DNA from: Synechococcus sp. M16.1
Lineage (GTDB): Bacteria; Cyanobacteriota; Cyanobacteriia; PCC-6307; Cyanobiaceae
DNA length: 64,000 bases
NCBI RefSeq assembly: GCF_014279895.1
Contig: NZ_CP047954.1
Span: forward strand, 558,001-622,000
Direction of reading: 5' to 3'
Shown here: positions 61,603 through 64,000 of the stretch, piece after piece
Numbering within the stretch: position 1 is the stretch's first letter
How the letters are laid out: each line of letters opens with the position of its first letter
The notes under the pieces: model-generated
Told to the model about the DNA's origin: nothing
Databases searched by the model: none
Seen by the model: only the letters and a program-made list of their open reading frames with translations
Made by a program: the position numbers and the translations under genes

Positions 61603-62873
61603 CCGGCCGATTGCTCCTGCTGTTTCAGGGTGTTCTGGGCGCGGCTGGCGCGATCGGCGGCTTCAGCCATCACTTTGTCTTTTTCGATCAGCAGCTCTCC
61701 AGGAGGCCCCTCCAGCAGGGCTGTGTTGAGGCCGATCCGTCCGCGGCCCGGGTCCAGTTCCGTGATCAGGGCCGAAACGCGGTCGCCCTGGTCGAACACC
61801 TCACGGATCGAGCGCAGGCTGCCATTGGTGATGGCTGATTGGTGCAGCAGTCCGCTGATGCCACCAAGGTCGATGAACAGTCCGTAGGGCTTCACCGCAG
61901 CAACCTGCCCTTCCACCAATTGGCCCACTTCCAGATCTTGGAAGCGTTCGGCCACGGCGGCTCGTTTTTCGGACAGCACCAGCTTGCGGGTCTCCGAATT
62001 CACCTCGATGAAGGCCACGCCCAGGGTCTTGCCCACGAGCTCCTGGTGGTTTTCACCGTTTTGGAGTTGAGAGCGGGGAACGAAGCCGCGCAGCCCTTCG
62101 AGATCGCAGGTGACACCGCCGCGGTTGAAGCCATTGACGATGACTTGAACCACTTTCCCCTGTTTCTCCAGTTCCTTCACCCGGTCCCAGCTCTTGCGCA
62201 GTTCAAGGGCGCGACAGCTGATCGTGACCATCCCGTCAGCGTTCTGCTCACGGGTCACCAGAACTTCAACCTCCAGGCCCTTGGGGAAGCGCTCCCGGAA
62301 GTTGGTCACCACGCCAAGGCCCGCCTCGCTCTTGGGCATGTAGCCGGGGGCTTTGCCGCCGATATCCACGTAAACGCCATCGCTTTCGATGCCGATCACC
62401 GTGCCCTTGATCACCTCACCGGTGGTGCCCACCGGAGCGTTCTCGTCCAGGGCGGCGAGGAAGGCTTCTTCATCGAAATCGAAGTCGTCCACGCTGCGCG
62501 GCTGATTGCGCTGCTCCTTCTTGGGTTGTTGATCCGGTGCGCCCATCAGGTCGGCCATGGTCATGCCTTCCATGCCGCCCATGTCGAACAGAGTGTCGTC
62601 ATCCGTGCCTGGAGACGAGGTGGAGTCCTGCTGGACCGGTCGCGGCGGGGTGGCGAGACCCGCCCGTTCCTCAAGGATGCGTGCCTTTTCCGCAGCAGCC
62701 TCTGCTGCTGCTCGTGCTTCAGCCGCTTCACAAGCCAGCTTTTCCTGCTCTTCGCGGCGGTTGATCTGCATCACCTGCAGCGGTTTCGTCGCTGCCGGCT
62801 TGGGTGCCTTGGGGCGGTTGGGCTGCGGACTGCCGGCTGCGGGCATGGACCATTGGGCTTGTCGATCGCTCAT
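61599..62873 (-). CDS. S1-domain RNA-binding protein (ribosomal protein S1 paralogue)
   Basis: The 424-residue protein has an N-terminal disordered region (1-150: Lys/Pro/Ala tract, a coiled coil REEQEKLACEAAEARAAAEAAAEKA and an acidic DFDFDEEAFLAALDENAP stretch). Three S1 modules follow: IKGTVIGIESDGVYVDIGGKAPGYMP, VNGFNRGGVTCDLEGLRGFVPRSQL and VEGQVAAVKPYGLFIDLGGISGLLHQS. E. coli S1 has six. Three modules match chloroplast/cyanobacterial Rps1. The gene overlaps tab2 by four bases, so the two RNA-binding proteins are co-expressed. Confidence 0.9.
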   Translation of the reverse strand: MSDRQAQWSMPAAGSPQPNRPKAPKPAATKPLQVMQINRREEQEKLACEAAEARAAAEAAAEKARILEERAGLATPPRPVQQDSTSSPGTDDDTLFDMGGMEGMTMADLMGAPDQQPKKEQRNQPRSVDDFDFDEEAFLAALDENAPVGTTGEVIKGTVIGIESDGVYVDIGGKAPGYMPKSEAGLGVVTNFRERFPKGLEVEVLVTREQNADGMVTISCRALELRKSWDRVKELEKQGKVVQVIVNGFNRGGVTCDLEGLRGFVPRSQLQNGENHQELVGKTLGVAFIEVNSETRKLVLSEKRAAVAERFQDLEVGQLVEGQVAAVKPYGLFIDLGGISGLLHQSAITNGSLRSIREVFDQGDRVSALITELDPGRGRIGLNTALLEGPPGELLIEKDKVMAEAADRASRAQNTLKQQEQSAG

Positions 62874-62920
62874 TTTGACAGGCTGGGTTGGGATCAGCAC
62901 CCCCGTGCCTGTGCAACGCC

Positions 62921-63763
62921 ATGGACCAGCTCCGCAAGCGATTTGATCAGCTGACCTGGCCCGAGGCCAGCTGTGCTGCCAGCCAACCTGGTGCCACGGT
63001 GATCTGGCCCTTCGGAGCCTGTGAGCAACACGGCCCCCAACTGCCGCTTTCGACGGACGCTGTTTTTGCTGAGGGAATCCTCGATTCTGTGTTGCGCGGG
63101 CTTGAGCCAGCTCTGCCGATTTGGCGACTGCCGTGTCAGGCCATCGGCTTTTCGCCTGAGCACCAGAACTTTCCCGGCACCCTCAGCCTTTCAGCTCCTC
63201 TGATTCTGGATCTGGTCGACCAGGTGGGCATGCAGCTGGCGGCGATGGGGGTGCAGCGCCTGGTTCTGTTCAACGCCCATGGCGGCCAGATCGGTTTGCT
63301 GCAGGTGGCAGCCCGACAGCTGCGCGCTCGCTGCCCGTCGTTGGCCGTTCTGCCCTGCTTCCTCTGGAGTGGTGTGGAGGGGCTGGCGGATCTGTTGCCT
63401 GAGCAGGAGTTGGCCCATGGACTTCATGCCGGCCAAGCCGAAACCAGCTTGATGCTGCAGATGGCCCCAGAGCTGGTTGGATCTGCCCGCCCTGTGGATG
63501 GACGTCCAGCACCAGGATCCGCGCAGGATCCTCCAGCGGGCTGGAGTCTCGAGGGGGCGGCGCCCTGCGCTTGGCTCACCGACGACCTCAGCGCGACGGG
63601 AGTGATCGGTGATGCGCGCCAGGCCTCCGCTGATCTGGGACGTTGCCTGCAAGATCGCTTGATCAACCACTGGCAGGAGCGTTTTCAAGCCCTTCTGGCC
63701 AGTGACTGGCCACCCACGCAAAGTCTTCTCTCCCAACCGTCCAACATCACGCCCAAGTCCTGA
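62921..63763 (+). CDS. Creatininase-family amidohydrolase-like protein
   Basis: The 280-residue protein matches the creatininase family: [21 protein letters not shown] gives the first Glu/His/Asp metal ligands, [18 protein letters not shown] the central His, and [11 protein letters not shown] the late Glu. Relatives include creatinine amidohydrolase and enzymes of riboflavin and mycofactocin-type pathways, so the substrate is open. ATG 62921, divergent from the S1 gene. It is followed after 76 bases by the ado start. Confidence 0.87.
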   Translation: MDQLRKRFDQLTWPEASCAASQPGATVIWPFGACEQHGPQLPLSTDAVFAEGILDSVLRGLEPALPIWRLPCQAIGFSPEHQNFPGTLSLSAPLILDLVDQVGMQLAAMGVQRLVLFNAHGGQIGLLQVAARQLRARCPSLAVLPCFLWSGVEGLADLLPEQELAHGLHAGQAETSLMLQMAPELVGSARPVDGRPAPGSAQDPPAGWSLEGAAPCAWLTDDLSATGVIGDARQASADLGRCLQDRLINHWQERFQALLASDWPPTQSLLSQPSNITPKS

Positions 63764-63839
63764 ACCTTGGACGCATGTGTCACCAACTCTTGGGGCACTG
63801 GTTATTGTCGGTCCCACTGAACGTGGTGGACAGCGTCCT

Positions 63840-64000
63840 ATGACGACCCTCAATGCACCTGAAACATTCGTGCTGGAGGGCCAGGACGCACTGCCCGATT
63901 TCACAACTGAGGCCTACAAAGACGCCTACAGCCGGATCAACGCCATCGTGATCGAGGGCGAACAGGAAGCTCACGACAACTACATCTCCCTGGGGACGCT
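63840..64000 (+). CDS. ado: Aldehyde-deformylating oxygenase, N-terminal part (3' truncated)
   Basis: The first 53 residues start at ATG 63840 and are cut by the window edge. [29 protein letters not shown] is a recognisable ADO sequence: the helix holding the first di-iron glutamate ([10 protein letters not shown]). The enzyme turns fatty aldehydes into alkanes and formate in cyanobacteria. Its usual partner, acyl-ACP reductase, should lie just beyond the window. A TATTGT-like -10 with upstream TG (GTTATTGT at about 63800) may drive it. Confidence 0.93.
   Translation, partial: MTTLNAPETFVLEGQDALPDFTTEAYKDAYSRINAIVIEGEQEAHDNYISLGT

Noticed and set aside
61839-62954. 371-residue frame antisense to the S1-domain gene
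   Set aside because: Shadow of the opposite coding strand; its repeats derive from the alanine-rich coiled coil.
1-64000. tRNA, rRNA, CRISPR arrays, insertion sequences
   Set aside because: Intergenic gaps are short and none shows cloverleaf, repeat-spacer or terminal-inverted-repeat patterns.

Overview
The window is a compact, GC-rich chromosomal segment that reads as a marine Synechococcus-type picocyanobacterium. The pointers are Psb27, a ferrochelatase with a C-terminal chlorophyll-binding-type helix, a PucC-family remnant, a Tab2/Atab2 protein, DUF2854 and DUF3153 proteins, a FutB/FutC-type iron importer, glycolate dehydrogenase GlcD, and the start of an aldehyde-deformylating oxygenase. 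The genus-level assignment is inference from protein families; no rRNA is present.

Layout. 1-6.4 kb: nucleoside metabolism (deoxyribosyltransferase-like protein, cytidine deaminase), hemL, glcD, exonuclease III and two secreted or membrane proteins whose 3' ends overlap through a hairpin. 6.5-10.9 kb: a plus-strand run of five tightly packed genes (unknown protein, FtsH-protease-like protein without an ATPase domain, LarC, polytopic membrane protein, exported metallophosphoesterase). 10.9-13.7 kb: iron ABC permease and divergent ATPase. 13.7-16.6 kb: CobW-type GTPase with a histidine-rich loop, PhhB, YjbQ, DCC-family protein and small membrane proteins. 16.7-25.3 kb: M32 carboxypeptidase, pyrophosphatase, L,D-transpeptidase, hemC, principal sigma factor and priA. 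25.3-34.4 kb: DUF3153, argB, DUF2854, a single-strand-binding protein, cobK, cutA, a PfkB kinase, purA, psb27 and proS. 34.5-42.7 kb: a DNA-binding-like protein, a second pyrophosphatase lacking one metal aspartate, ferredoxin, an ArsC/Spx protein, lepB, a dihydroorotase-like protein without metal ligands, a double phosphoglycerate-mutase protein and a CPBP protease. 42.7-50.7 kb: FtsL-like protein, ftsI, a transaldolase-EF-hand fusion, a lone cyclic-nucleotide-binding domain, the PucC remnant, a photolyase/cryptochrome protein, a geranylgeranyl-reductase-like protein and frr. 50.7-64 kb: pyrH, cobO, a methyltransferase, a solitary tyrosine recombinase, hemH, ilvB, a FAD dehydrogenase, pgeF, Tab2 with an S1-domain protein, a creatininase-family protein and the ado start.

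The genes are mostly housekeeping. Tetrapyrrole steps recur (hemL, hemC, hemH, cobK, cobO), as do purine/pyrimidine steps (cdd, purA, pyrH, dihydroorotase-like) and photosystem assembly or translation factors (psb27, tab2, S1 protein). Strand changes are frequent. Most convergent gene pairs abut or overlap at their stop codons, and many same-strand neighbours overlap by 1-4 bases, which suggests translational coupling. No rRNA, tRNA, CRISPR array, insertion sequence or prophage was seen. No gene-free stretch reaches 300 bases; the longest is the rpoD-priA divergent region (22753-23036). The most unusual items are the internally deleted PucC gene, the substituted second pyrophosphatase, the EF-hand transaldolase, the ligand-free dihydroorotase homologue and the Tab2/S1 gene pair. 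I did not find a convincing undescribed multi-gene system.
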